This document shows positions 42,003 to 51,723 of a stretch of 64,000 bases of DNA, piece by piece. The stretch spans positions 248,001-312,000 of the forward strand of contig NZ_JABAOB010000008.1 of NCBI RefSeq assembly GCF_012726295.1. Reading direction: 5' to 3'. The position numbers and the translations under genes are program-made. The DNA is from Chitinophaga sp. Ak27. Lineage in GTDB: Bacteria; Bacteroidota; Bacteroidia; Chitinophagales; Chitinophagaceae. Position 1 is the first letter of the stretch, and each line of letters starts with the position of its first letter. The notes under the pieces were generated by a model. It made no database searches, was not told the DNA's origin, and saw only the letters and a list, made by a program, of their open reading frames with translations.

Positions 42003-43403
42003 ATGGGCAGTATAAAAACAAAAGAATTAAGTAAAATAGGTTATACCAACGACAGGGCAAGAAGTCTTGTTATCAATACTATTTCCAAACATTTTAAACA
42101 TACCGGCAAAGCAGAGCTGATGGCGCTGCTTACAGCCATCAAAGCAGATCCTGCGGCTTACCACGGCGATGAAATACTGGGTAAAATTGCCGCCACTTTT
42201 ATGGATGAACCGGTGGAATGCCATTTTCAAAGCTATGAGCTGCTGGAAAAAGCCGGGCAGCTGAAAGTATACGGCAGCAAGGAAATTGAGCGTTCGGCCA
42301 AGCAACAAATGGAAGTGGCCATGTCGCTGCCAGTGACGGTACAGGGGGCCTTAATGCCTGATGCACACACCGGCTACGGACTTCCCATCGGCGGCGTGCT
42401 GGCGGTAGATAATGCCGTACTGCCTTTCGCCGTAGGTGTAGACATAGGCTGCCGCATGGCGCTCACCATTTTTGCGGAAGGGGAAAGTTTTCTGAAACGC
42501 TTTTCCCACCAGGTAAAAGTGGCCTTGAAAGACTATACTCACTTTGGAATGGAAGGAGGACTACCCTTTGCGCAATCGCATGAGGTGCTGGATGACCCTG
42601 CATTTCAGTCGACCGAGCTGCTGCGGAAATTACAGATCAAAGCAGCGCGTCAGTTAGGGTCGTCTGGTAGTGGGAATCACTTCGTAGAATTTGGGTTGAT
42701 AGAAATGGCGGAAGACAATGCGCTGCAACTGCCGGCAAAACAATACCTGGCGTTGTTATCGCATTCCGGTAGCCGGGGCCTGGGCGCTAATATCGCGCAG
42801 CATTATACCCGCATCGCTATGGATAGCTGTAAGCTGCCACGGTCGGCACAGCAGCTGGCCTGGCTGGACCTCAACAGTGAGGCTGGTCAGGAATACTGGC
42901 TGGCCATGAACCTGGCCGGCGATTACGCCAAAGCCTGTCACGACCGGATTCACGCTAATCTGCTGAAGGCGCTGGGCCTGGAGGCACTGGCCACCATTGA
43001 AAATCACCACAATTTTGCCTGGGAAGATACGCTGCCCAATGGTCAACGGGTGATCATTCACCGCAAAGGGGCTACCCCTGCGCATACCGGCGAAATGGGC
43101 ATCATTCCCGGCAGCATGTGCTCGGCAGCCTACCTCGTAAAAGGAAAAGGGGTGGAGCAAGCGTTATACTCCGCTTCCCACGGTGCAGGCAGGGCCATGA
43201 GCCGTAAGCGCGCCAAAGAAAACATGACCGTGTCAGGCATGAAAAAAATGCTGGCCAATGCAGGCGTTACCCTTATTGGCGGCAGCGTGGAAGAAAATCC
43301 GCTGGCATATAAAGACATCGAAACGGTGATCAATGCCCAGCAGGAACTAATCGACATCGAGGGCCGTTTTATGCCCGCTATTGTAAGAATGAACAAAGAT
43401 TAA
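42003..43403 (+). CDS. rtcB: RtcB-family RNA ligase
   Basis: 466 residues. RtcB joins a 2',3'-cyclic phosphate (or 3'-phosphate) RNA end to a 5'-OH end using GTP and Mn. Metal and catalytic residues are present: Asp147 and Cys150 (GVDIGC), His226 (GSGNHF), His254 (LSHSGSRG), His335 and His336 (ENHHNF), and His393 in SHGAGRAMSRKRAKE, the expected guanylylated His. An N-terminal ~100-residue helical part (to QQMEVAMSLP) is additional to the shortest RtcBs. The start at 42003 is used; a GTG at 41931 lies before a GC hairpin. It is 4 bases ahead of prfH, marking it as the RtcB partner of release factor H rather than the tRNA-splicing type. Confidence 0.93.
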   Translation: MGSIKTKELSKIGYTNDRARSLVINTISKHFKHTGKAELMALLTAIKADPAAYHGDEILGKIAATFMDEPVECHFQSYELLEKAGQLKVYGSKEIERSAKQQMEVAMSLPVTVQGALMPDAHTGYGLPIGGVLAVDNAVLPFAVGVDIGCRMALTIFAEGESFLKRFSHQVKVALKDYTHFGMEGGLPFAQSHEVLDDPAFQSTELLRKLQIKAARQLGSSGSGNHFVEFGLIEMAEDNALQLPAKQYLALLSHSGSRGLGANIAQHYTRIAMDSCKLPRSAQQLAWLDLNSEAGQEYWLAMNLAGDYAKACHDRIHANLLKALGLEALATIENHHNFAWEDTLPNGQRVIIHRKGATPAHTGEMGIIPGSMCSAAYLVKGKGVEQALYSASHGAGRAMSRKRAKENMTVSGMKKMLANAGVTLIGGSVEENPLAYKDIETVINAQQELIDIEGRFMPAIVRMNKD

Positions 43404-43407
43404 TGAC

Positions 43408-44022
43408 ATGAACAAGGTAATTATACAAATCACTTCCGGCCGCGGCCCTGCAGAATGTAGCAGGGTAGTGGCCCGGGTGCAGGAACTGATGCTGAAGCAG
43501 GGCCGTGCGGCGGGCATCTCCCTGGAAGTACTGGAAAACATAAAAGGCGACCTGAAAGGTACCCTGTTGTCCGCTACACTGTTAGCCCAGGGAGAACGTC
43601 TCCCGGCTTTTATCAAAGAGTGGGAGGGAACGGTGCAATGGGTTTCTCTCAGCCCCTACCGTAAATTTCACAAACGCAAAAACTGGTTTGCCGGCGTGTC
43701 GGTATTCGATGTGCAGCAACAGTTGTCCTGGAATGTGAAAGACGTAGTACTGGAAACCTGCCGTGCTTCCGGACCCGGAGGTCAACATGTGAATAAAGTG
43801 GAAACCGCCGTGCGGGGCACACATCTTCCCAGCGGCTTGCAGGTACTGGCCATGGACAGCCGCTCACAGCTGCAAAACAAGCAGTTATGTCTCCAGCGTC
43901 TTGAAGCGAAGTTCCTGGCCTGGCAAACTAGCAGGCTTGTTGGCCAGCAGCAGGACCGCTGGCAGGAACATAATGAGCTGGAAAGAGGACAGGCCGTGAA
44001 GGTAATCAGGGAACGGCTGTAG
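43408..44022 (+). CDS. prfH: Peptide chain release factor H
   Basis: 204 residues. It contains the peptidyl-tRNA hydrolysis loop GGQ (124-126, in ASGPGGQHVNKVETAVR) and the release factor domain 3 fold, but lacks the N-terminal and codon-recognition (PxT/SPF) domains of RF1/RF2. This is the layout of PrfH. PrfH-RtcB pairs have been proposed to rescue and repair ribosomes whose 16S decoding centre has been cut, for instance by ribotoxins. The gene directly follows rtcB and ends at a strong terminator. Confidence 0.93.
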   Translation: MNKVIIQITSGRGPAECSRVVARVQELMLKQGRAAGISLEVLENIKGDLKGTLLSATLLAQGERLPAFIKEWEGTVQWVSLSPYRKFHKRKNWFAGVSVFDVQQQLSWNVKDVVLETCRASGPGGQHVNKVETAVRGTHLPSGLQVLAMDSRSQLQNKQLCLQRLEAKFLAWQTSRLVGQQQDRWQEHNELERGQAVKVIRERL

Positions 44023-44025
44023 AGG

Positions 44026-44070
44026 AGCGGAAAGCTTTGTGTTTTCTGCTTTAAGCCTTCCGCTTTTTTT
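44026..44070 (+). terminator. Terminator of the rtcB-prfH operon
   Basis: AGCGGAA (44026-44032) pairs with TTCCGCT (44058-44064), partly extended inside, and is followed by seven T. It begins 3 bases after the prfH stop. Confidence 0.8.
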
Positions 44071-44096
44071 ATTACATTTATTGCAAAGAGGGATAC

Positions 44097-44654
44097 TTGC
44101 ACGAACTAAGTGACATAGCGCTATTGCAACGACTACAACAGGCCGATGAAGCTGCCTATACCGAAATATTTCATCGCTACTGGGAAAAGCTGTACGCCAT
44201 TGCCTATAATCGCCTACGAATACGTACCGCCGCAGAAGATGTTGTACAGGAGGTATTGGCCAGCCTCTGGGTGCGCCGTAAAGAACTCGACATACGCCAT
44301 CTCTCCGGTTACCTGGCCACCGCCACCCGCTATGCCGTATTCCGCCAGATCAGCCGATTGTTACCCGATCAGCCATTGGATAATCCGGATGTACAGCAGC
44401 TGGTATCCACGCCAGACAGCGACCTGCTCGATTTTTACAGGCTGCAGCAAAGACTGGGAAATGCCATTGATGAATTACCTGAAAAATGCCGCCTGGTATT
44501 TTTATACAGCCGCCGCGACCAATACAGCAATAAAGAAATTGCGGCCGCTCTCCAGCTATCCGAAAAAACCGTGGAAGCTCATCTCACCAAGGCATTGAAA
44601 CACCTGCGGATACGCCTGAAAGATGTATACCCCTATTTTTCTTTCTTCTTCTAA
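44097..44654 (+). CDS. ECF sigma factor (FecI-like), first SusCD operon
   Basis: 185 residues with sigma-70 region 2 (~10-75, AEDVVQEVLASLWVRR) and region 4 (~120-170, YSNKEIAAALQLSEKTVEAHLTKAL). The reading frame has no ATG near the beginning; the TTG at 44097 (giving MHELSDIALLQRL, the usual family N-terminus) must be the start. With the following FecR and the STN-bearing SusC it makes a trans-envelope signalling cascade that induces the receptor when its glycan is bound. Confidence 0.88.
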   Translation: MHELSDIALLQRLQQADEAAYTEIFHRYWEKLYAIAYNRLRIRTAAEDVVQEVLASLWVRRKELDIRHLSGYLATATRYAVFRQISRLLPDQPLDNPDVQQLVSTPDSDLLDFYRLQQRLGNAIDELPEKCRLVFLYSRRDQYSNKEIAAALQLSEKTVEAHLTKALKHLRIRLKDVYPYFSFFF

Positions 44655-44708
44655 AAAAAATATCTCTCCATACTAAGGGTAACCATTGCATTTCTGTACT
44701 CTACCTGT

Positions 44709-45839
44709 ATGCAACACCTGAAAGACCTGATTCAACGTTACCTGAAAGGCCGCGCTACGCCGGAAGAAACGAGTGCGCTGGAAGACTGGTACCACAGTTT
44801 CGATGACAGCGAAGTGCCGTTGCCACTGGAGCCGGGAGAAGATCCCGCGCAATTGAAACAACGCCTGCTTAGCAGGCTGTTGCCCGTTATGCAACCGGAA
44901 ACGCCCATCAAAGCAATGCCGCCCTATCGCCGCTACGCGGTGGCCGCTACGGTGGCGCTGTTGGTCGCTGCGGCCGGCGCTATTGCTTTATGGCACCGGT
45001 ATAAGACCTTGCCCAAAAAAGATATAGCCGTTCATATGCCCCTCAGGGAAATTGCGCCAGCACAAAAGAAAGCCTTGCTCACCCTGGCCGATGGCAGCAC
45101 GATCGCCCTGGATGATGCCGCCAACGGTGCATTGAGCCAGCAGGGCAGCGCACGCGTGGTGAAAAGTTCCCCGGGGCAACTGTCTTACCAGGCCGATGGT
45201 AGCGCCGGAGAAGTGGTGTATAATACCCTCAGCGTTCCCCGGGGCGGCCAGTACCAGGTTACTTTACCTGATGGGTCTAAAGTGTGGCTCAATTCCGCTT
45301 CCTCCCTGCGTTACCCCACCGCCTTTAAAGGCACAAACAGGAAGGTACTGCTCACGGGCCAGGCCTATTTTGAAATTGCCCCCAACGCTATACAGCCTTT
45401 CCAGGTACAAACCAGCGACATGGAAGTACAGGTGTTAGGTACCCGCTTTGATGTAATGGCTTATGCCGATGAGCCCACCGTGAATGCGACCTTGCTTGAT
45501 GGAAAGATAAAAGTGCACGATAAAATATTGCAGCCGGGACAGCAGGCAGTTTGGTCGCCCACAGCGGGGCAACTGCGGATAAGCACTGCCGATGTACATA
45601 AAATTATGGCCTGGAAAAATGGCCTGTTCGTCTTTAATAATATGGATCTCCCCACCATCCTACGGGAAGTAGCCCGCTGGTATGATGTGGAAATTGTATA
45701 TCACACCGTTCCCGGTAAAGAACTGTATGGGGGCGGTATCAGCCGGAATCTTAATTTATCAGCCGTGTTGCACGTACTCGAAGAAAACGGCAACAATCAT
45801 TTTAAAATCAATGGAAAACAAGTAGTGGTATTACCGTAA
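44709..45839 (+). CDS. FecR-family anti-sigma factor
   Basis: 376 residues: a cytoplasmic N-terminus with the Bacteroidota anti-sigma helix pattern (IQRYLKGRATPEETSALEDWY), one TM helix at ~77-95, then the periplasmic FecR domain (LPDGSKVWLNSASSLRYP, LTGQAYFEI) and a C-terminal DUF4974 domain ending KINGKQVVVLP. It holds the sigma factor inactive and is signalled by the SusC STN domain. It lies 54 bases after the sigma gene. Confidence 0.9.
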   Translation: MQHLKDLIQRYLKGRATPEETSALEDWYHSFDDSEVPLPLEPGEDPAQLKQRLLSRLLPVMQPETPIKAMPPYRRYAVAATVALLVAAAGAIALWHRYKTLPKKDIAVHMPLREIAPAQKKALLTLADGSTIALDDAANGALSQQGSARVVKSSPGQLSYQADGSAGEVVYNTLSVPRGGQYQVTLPDGSKVWLNSASSLRYPTAFKGTNRKVLLTGQAYFEIAPNAIQPFQVQTSDMEVQVLGTRFDVMAYADEPTVNATLLDGKIKVHDKILQPGQQAVWSPTAGQLRISTADVHKIMAWKNGLFVFNNMDLPTILREVARWYDVEIVYHTVPGKELYGGGISRNLNLSAVLHVLEENGNNHFKINGKQVVVLP

Positions 45840-45974
45840 ACCTGTAAACAGTAACGTATGAAATAACTTTTGAACAATGGAAAAACCGGAGGTGGTGACA
45901 CACCCCCGGCGAAAGTCCAGCATCCTGTAAGATCAGCGAAAGATCATTTAAGAATTCTAAACCTTATTAAAAGT

Positions 45975-48900
45975 ATGTATTTAAAATTTAAGGAGATACC
46001 TTTTCTCCCCAAGGGACTTTTATTAACCAAAATTTTGCGGGTGATGAAAATGACCACCTGGCTTATCCTGGTAGCCTGCTTGCATGTAAGCGCCAGGAGT
46101 TTTTCACAACAAGTCACACTCTCCGTGAAAAACATGCCGTTACAGAAAGTATTTGCAGAGATAATCCTGCAGTCGGGCGCCACTATCGTATATAATGAAT
46201 CGGTGCTGAAAAATACGGCGCCTGTTACCTTGCACGTTAGCAATGCCGATGTGGAATCGGTGCTGGAACAATGCCTGCAACACCAGCCGGTTACCTTTAC
46301 CGTGAGCAATGGCGTATTTGTGATCCGCCCTTTATCGCCCCCGGCCACTGTTTCACCGCCGGCAGACACCATCGGGAAAATAAGTGGGGCCGTCCGGTCG
46401 GCCGATGGAACACCCCTCCCCGGGGCTACGATACTGGTAAAAGGTACCAGCCGCGGAAATGCTACAAATGCAGCCGGGTTATTTACCGTGGCTGCCAATC
46501 CTGGTGAAATACTCATCTTTACCTATACCGGTTACGATAAACAGGAACTCCCCGCTCATCCTGGCATGCAGGTGATCATGAAAACCGGGAGCAGCCAGCT
46601 CGACCAGGTAGTAGTGGTAGGTTATTCCGATAAGAAGAAAAGTGAACTAACCAGCGCTGTTACTGTAGTTAACGCCGCCAAATTAAAAGATGTTACCACC
46701 AACGATGTGGGAACCATGTTACAGGGAAAGGTATCGGGGCTGCAGGTGGTAAGCAGCTCGGGCGTTCCCGGCGCCGCCGCCGAAATTCGCCTCCGTGGCA
46801 TCTCTTCTGTCAATGCTTCTCAGAGCCCACTGGTAGTGGTAGATGGTATTATTGGCGGCAATTACGACCCCAATGATATTGAAAGCGTAACGGTATTGAA
46901 AGATGCCGGCGCCACCGCTATGTACGGCTCCCAGGCTAACGCAGGGGTGATCATCATCACCACGAAAAGAGCGGTATCAGGAAAAACACAATTCCAGGCA
47001 AAGATCACTACCGGCTTCCGCACACCCGACTTCGGAACCATGGATATGATGAATGGCAGCGAATTGTATGAACGGCAAAAAGAATATTACCGCGACTACA
47101 TTCCCGGCGCTGCCAGCAACTCCTATAAAATAGACCTGCTCAAGTTTTACAACGAACGGCCCTTGTCGCTCCGCAACCAGAATTATAACTGGCTCACCGA
47201 TATGTTCCGCCGCGCACCTATGCAGAACATATACCTGTCGGCCGCCGGTAAAACAGAGAAAGCCGATTATTACCTGGGTTTATCTTACTACAATGAGAAA
47301 GGTACTTTCATGAATACCAACTATCAACGGATAAACCTGAGAGCCAATTCTACCTATCATTTTTCTCCGCGGATCAGTCTCACCAACAACATTAACCTCA
47401 GCGGTTCTTTTGGCAAAACATACGACTACAACGATATGTATTATGCGTTTCTCAATATGCCCTGGGATAATCCGTACGACAGTATGGGAAAACCGTTGTA
47501 TGTAGATGGTAATGCGGCGTTCAAATGGTGGTCGCGCGACAAAGTGAATCCCATTCACACGATCAACAATTCGGAACATCCATACAAGAATTTTGATGTG
47601 AACTATGATATGGGATTGAACATCGGCATTACCAACTGGTTGTCGTTCGTGAGCACCAACCGTTTATCATTGGGATATAACAAAAATAAAACCTGGTATT
47701 CGCCATTGGTGGCTGGGCAGTATCATGCTACGGGCTACCTGAGTGAACTGAGTACGCTCAATTATGGATACGTATCCAATAACCTGTTGAAAGTTGATTT
47801 TCATCGCGGTGATCATCATATCAGCGGTCTTGCCGGTGTTGCCTTTGAAGGCAGCAACACCGATGTGATGGGCGCCTCTGGTAAGGGATTGCCGGTAGGA
47901 CTAAAAGTGTTGAACACGGTGGCTAATAACCAGCAGGTATCTGGTAGCCTGAATGAAGCCGTTATACAGTCTTTTATCTCCCAGGTAAACTACAGTTTCC
48001 AGGATAAGTATTTCCTCACCGGTTCCTTCCGGGTGGATGGCTCTTCCAATTTCCCTTCCGGCAACCGGTATGCTTCCTTCCCTTCGGTGTCGGCCGCCTG
48101 GTTAATGAGTAATGAAGATTTTTTGAGAGATCATCACATTTTCACTAACGTGAAACTGAGGGCCAGCTATGGGGTTACCGGTACGCAGGACATCGGGTCG
48201 TCGCGCTACCTGGCGCTGTTTTCACTGGCCAGCCAATATAATGGGCAAAGCGCTGCTACGCCTTCCCAGCTACCCAGCCCGGACCTTACCTGGGAAAGCA
48301 AATACCAATGGAATGGCGGTATTGATATCAGCCTGTTTAAACGGATCGACCTGAGCGTAGATGTGTATAACAATGTTACCAAAAACCTGTTACTGCAGGT
48401 ATCCCAGCCTTTATCAGTAGGCTTCGAAACCAAATGGCAGAACGTGGGAGAGCTGGTGAATAATGGGGTGGAACTGGGATTGAGTTCCGTTAACATCCGC
48501 AGCGGCAAGTTTCAATGGAGCACCGACTTCAATATCAACTTCAATACCAACAAGCTGCAAAAATTCCCCGCCAATATTATCAATACACAATCCACCTGGA
48601 GCATTTCGCAGATATACCGCAATGGTGGCAATCTCTATGAATTCTATATGCCTAAATGGCTGGGGGTAGATAAACAAACAGGTGCGCCGCTCTGGGAAGT
48701 GGTAAACAAAGATGGCACCACCAAAGCCACTTCGGATTATGCCAGCGCTACCTACCAGGAAGTGGGTTCTGCGCTGCCCAGGTTCCAGGGAGGGATGACC
48801 AATACGTTTACCTACAACGGTATTTCGCTGGGTGTGAATATCTATTTCCTGTCGGGTAATAAAGTATATAGCAACAATCTCCGTTTCGTAGAAAACGATG

Positions 48901-49283
48901 GCAATGAACCTTACTACAACCAGGTAAACCTGCCCAAAGGCAGTAGTACCTGGGCGAAGCCGGGGGATGACGCCACAGAGCCCAGCCCGCAAAATTCGGC
49001 TAACTCCACCCAAACGTCTACCAGATTTTTGAAAAACGGGAGTTTCCTTGCCCTGCGCAATATCAGCCTGAGTTATGAGCTGCCGCATGCGCTGGTAACC
49101 AGGATGAAGCTCAACGGCATTACGGTAGGTTTCACAGCAGATAATGTGCACACGTTCACCAATTTCCTCGGACAAGACCCGCAAACCACGATCACGCCGG
49201 GCTCCCAGGTGATGCCGGGCGTATCGGATTTCAAATATCCGAATAACCGCCAGTACCTGTTCAACATTAATTTCAGATTCTAA
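45975..49283 (+). CDS. SusC/RagA-type TonB-linked receptor with STN domain (1)
   Basis: About 1102 residues. Signal/anchor segment ~25-45 (MKMTTWLILVACLHVSARS), STN domain ~45-125, carboxypeptidase-regulatory-like domain ~135-215, the TonB region VVVVGYSDKKKSELTSAV, plug with AGVIIITTKR, and a 22-strand-type barrel. The start at 45975 is chosen because residues from the TTG at 45870 look noncoding. STN-containing SusCs signal to FecR/sigma pairs such as those just upstream. Glycan specificity is not evident, because no glycoside hydrolase is in the operon. Confidence 0.92.
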   Translation: MYLKFKEIPFLPKGLLLTKILRVMKMTTWLILVACLHVSARSFSQQVTLSVKNMPLQKVFAEIILQSGATIVYNESVLKNTAPVTLHVSNADVESVLEQCLQHQPVTFTVSNGVFVIRPLSPPATVSPPADTIGKISGAVRSADGTPLPGATILVKGTSRGNATNAAGLFTVAANPGEILIFTYTGYDKQELPAHPGMQVIMKTGSSQLDQVVVVGYSDKKKSELTSAVTVVNAAKLKDVTTNDVGTMLQGKVSGLQVVSSSGVPGAAAEIRLRGISSVNASQSPLVVVDGIIGGNYDPNDIESVTVLKDAGATAMYGSQANAGVIIITTKRAVSGKTQFQAKITTGFRTPDFGTMDMMNGSELYERQKEYYRDYIPGAASNSYKIDLLKFYNERPLSLRNQNYNWLTDMFRRAPMQNIYLSAAGKTEKADYYLGLSYYNEKGTFMNTNYQRINLRANSTYHFSPRISLTNNINLSGSFGKTYDYNDMYYAFLNMPWDNPYDSMGKPLYVDGNAAFKWWSRDKVNPIHTINNSEHPYKNFDVNYDMGLNIGITNWLSFVSTNRLSLGYNKNKTWYSPLVAGQYHATGYLSELSTLNYGYVSNNLLKVDFHRGDHHISGLAGVAFEGSNTDVMGASGKGLPVGLKVLNTVANNQQVSGSLNEAVIQSFISQVNYSFQDKYFLTGSFRVDGSSNFPSGNRYASFPSVSAAWLMSNEDFLRDHHIFTNVKLRASYGVTGTQDIGSSRYLALFSLASQYNGQSAATPSQLPSPDLTWESKYQWNGGIDISLFKRIDLSVDVYNNVTKNLLLQVSQPLSVGFETKWQNVGELVNNGVELGLSSVNIRSGKFQWSTDFNINFNTNKLQKFPANIINTQSTWSISQIYRNGGNLYEFYMPKWLGVDKQTGAPLWEVVNKDGTTKATSDYASATYQEVGSALPRFQGGMTNTFTYNGISLGVNIYFLSGNKVYSNNLRFVENDGNEPYYNQVNLPKGSSTWAKPGDDATEPSPQNSANSTQTSTRFLKNGSFLALRNISLSYELPHALVTRMKLNGITVGFTADNVHTFTNFLGQDPQTTITPGSQVMPGVSDFKYPNNRQYLFNINFRF

Positions 49284-49293
49284 ACCGCTCATC

Positions 49294-50811
49294 ATGAGAT
49301 CAGCCATTATAATATTGATACTATTGCCCTTGCTGTTGTGGCAAACCGGTTGTATGAAAGACGTCAATCCTAGCGATGCTTTGAGTACCGAAACGATTAC
49401 CAACTCCGCAGATGGGTTAAAGAATGCCGTAAACGGGGCTTATTCGCTGCTGAAAGACCACGTGCCTTTCAATGGTACCACCGATGATAACAATATGTAC
49501 CTGCGGCAGTATTTCCAGTTGTCAGATTTTGCCAGCGATGATATTGTATGTGGACAAACAACAGAAGATCCTTTGTTCTATAGCTTCTCCCTGGATCATT
49601 CTCCCACGCAAACAAATACTCGTTATTTCTGGTATATCTCTTACAAAATTATCAACGATGCCAATACCGTGATAGAGGCGGTGAACAAGCTGCAGAATGT
49701 AGATGCAGCCACACAGCAGATGCTGGGCGAATGTTATTTCCTGCGGGCGCTCAGCCATTTAAATCTCGTGAAAATATTTGCTATGCCGTATACGCAGCAG
49801 GCGGCTGCGCCGGGCGTAATCTTACGTACATCTACCAGCGACCCGGCACAAAAGGCAAGAGCCACTGTAGCGGAAGTATATGCGCAGGTGATAGCCGATG
49901 CCAGCAAAGCGGCGGAGTTAATGAATCAATCGCGGGGGCCGCAGTACGCTTCCCGGGAAGCCGCATGGGCGCTGCTTTCCAGGGCGTACCTGTATGAGGG
50001 AAAGAATGACAGCACTATTTACTATGCCAACAAAGTAATAGGAAGCGGCCGGTTTACGTTGACTACTGCAGCTACCTATCCTGATATGTTTGCCAATGCT
50101 ACCGCTGCCAGTGAAACCATTCTTTGTGTGGCGTTTACCCCAATAGATGATTACAAGAAGTTTGGTTCTATTGCCTCTATGATCTATTCAGACGGTAACT
50201 CTGGCTGGGGCGAAGAATTTGCTTCTGCTTCGCTGAGAGATACCATGTCGGCCAATCCCGAAGATGTGCGCTGGAAATATATTGTGCCGCTGAAAGATGG
50301 TAATGGCGCCGTGCAACAAAAGAATGGTATCGATATTTATTATATCTCAAAGTTTTCTGGTCAGGGTGGAAGCCCCACGCTGAGCTCACCTATCCTGTTC
50401 CGGCTGGCAGAAATGTACCTCAACAAAGCAGAGGCAGAAGCAAAGTTGGGGAACACTGCTGCGGCGCTCGATGATGTAGACATGATCCGGTCTAACCGCG
50501 GCTTATCCGGCGCATTATATCATCAGCAGGTGCCGGCGGGCAAAACGGCGCTGGACCTGGTATTGAAAGAACGGCGCCTGGAACTGGCGTTTGAGGGACA
50601 CCGTACCTATGATGTTTACCGCAATAAACGGGTGATGAACAGAACTTACTGGGGGTATCATTTACCGGGTTTAAAGCAGTCGGATATTAATCCCGCTGCC
50701 AATCCTTCCGGTTACAATGGGATGCTGATACAGCCGGATAATCCGAAGATTGTTTATTACATCCCTATCGACGAAGTAGAAACGAATAAACTGTGTATCC
50801 AGAATCCTTAA
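49294..50811 (+). CDS. SusD/RagB-type surface lipoprotein (1)
   Basis: 505 residues; lipobox LWQTGC (Cys20), TPR-like helices of the SusD fold (NTVIEAVNKLQNVDAATQQMLGECYFLRAL) and the C-terminal RagB part (NKAEAEAKLGNTAAALDDVDMIR, KERRLELAFEGHRTYDVYR). It caps the preceding SusC as the ligand-binding lid. The gap to susC is 10 bases. Confidence 0.93.
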   Translation: MRSAIIILILLPLLLWQTGCMKDVNPSDALSTETITNSADGLKNAVNGAYSLLKDHVPFNGTTDDNNMYLRQYFQLSDFASDDIVCGQTTEDPLFYSFSLDHSPTQTNTRYFWYISYKIINDANTVIEAVNKLQNVDAATQQMLGECYFLRALSHLNLVKIFAMPYTQQAAAPGVILRTSTSDPAQKARATVAEVYAQVIADASKAAELMNQSRGPQYASREAAWALLSRAYLYEGKNDSTIYYANKVIGSGRFTLTTAATYPDMFANATAASETILCVAFTPIDDYKKFGSIASMIYSDGNSGWGEEFASASLRDTMSANPEDVRWKYIVPLKDGNGAVQQKNGIDIYYISKFSGQGGSPTLSSPILFRLAEMYLNKAEAEAKLGNTAAALDDVDMIRSNRGLSGALYHQQVPAGKTALDLVLKERRLELAFEGHRTYDVYRNKRVMNRTYWGYHLPGLKQSDINPAANPSGYNGMLIQPDNPKIVYYIPIDEVETNKLCIQNP

Positions 50812-50823
50812 AATTTCCTGAAC

Positions 50824-51693
50824 ATGCAAAAGAAACTGCTTTATATATTCCTGCTGCTTTGTGCAGCTACGGCCTGTAAGAAAGACGATAACGAGCCGGC
50901 GCCGCTGGTAGTGTATACAGTGAATGTAGAGGGGTATACCGTTACATTCAACAATACTTCTACGGGAGCTACCTCCTGGAAATGGGATTTTGGCGATAGT
51001 ACGGGTTCCACTGAAAAAAGCCCGGTGCATACCTATAAGGGCAAAGGAAAGTATGTGCCTACCCTGTATGCCACGTCTGCTGCGGGCATGGTGGCAGAGG
51101 GCTCTACGGTGTTACGTATCTCCAAAACCTCCCCGGTAAAATTGAATGATAACAGCCTGGGCGACTGGGATACTATCAGCCAGAACATAATCACTGTCGG
51201 ACCGGCAGGCGGGGTGTTTAAAAAAGCCAAATTTGATTACGACGGACAGAGCATGTATTTCTATGTGGAAATGACCGGTAAGGCAGCTGATGGGGTTATT
51301 TTCGATGTATATATAGATAGTGACAACAATGCGGGCACGGGGCTGCTGACAGCGTTGTTTACCGGCGGTGGATATGATGTGCTGCTGGAAGGACAGCTGT
51401 TACTGAAACCGGCTACTGCCGCTATTCCTATGGCTATGTATTATCATACAGGGGCGCAAACCAGCTTCAGTTTTGACCAGCAATCCGGCACCGACTTTTA
51501 CAGTATCGGCACCGTGCAGGAATCCAATGGGGTGATCCGGTTTGAAGGAAAACTGGATCGTTCCAAGATAAAGGGTTTTACGGGGTCGGCTATACGTTTG
51601 GGTATGGTGGCTACTACCAGCGATTGGGGCACGCAGTTGGGTACTATTCCGGATGAAGGGGCGCCTTCGTTTTTATTGAATATGCCGGAATAA
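50824..51693 (+). CDS. PKD-domain surface lipoprotein
   Basis: 289 residues; lipobox ATAC (Cys18). Residues ~28-100 form a PKD domain (WKWDFGDSTGSTEKSPVHTY). The remainder (~105-285) is a beta-rich domain reminiscent of carbohydrate-binding or DOMON-like sandwiches (FDVYIDSDNNAGTG, SFSFDQQSGTDFYSIGTV). By position after susD it is a surface glycan-binding protein candidate. The last codon is directly followed by an ATG of the next frame. Confidence 0.75.
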   Translation: MQKKLLYIFLLLCAATACKKDDNEPAPLVVYTVNVEGYTVTFNNTSTGATSWKWDFGDSTGSTEKSPVHTYKGKGKYVPTLYATSAAGMVAEGSTVLRISKTSPVKLNDNSLGDWDTISQNIITVGPAGGVFKKAKFDYDGQSMYFYVEMTGKAADGVIFDVYIDSDNNAGTGLLTALFTGGGYDVLLEGQLLLKPATAAIPMAMYYHTGAQTSFSFDQQSGTDFYSIGTVQESNGVIRFEGKLDRSKIKGFTGSAIRLGMVATTSDWGTQLGTIPDEGAPSFLLNMPE

Positions 51694-51723
51694 ATGATTA
51701 ATTTAAGCACTCCAATCTGTACT

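Noticed and set aside
45880..45915. GC hairpin between FecR and SusC of the first operon
   Set aside because: Pairing is irregular and there is no T-run; not distinguishable from chance.
48414..49403. 329-residue open frame antisense to the first susC
   Set aside because: It lies wholly against a well-conserved SusC/SusD region, has no domain or signal peptide, and its composition mirrors the coding strand's third-position bias.
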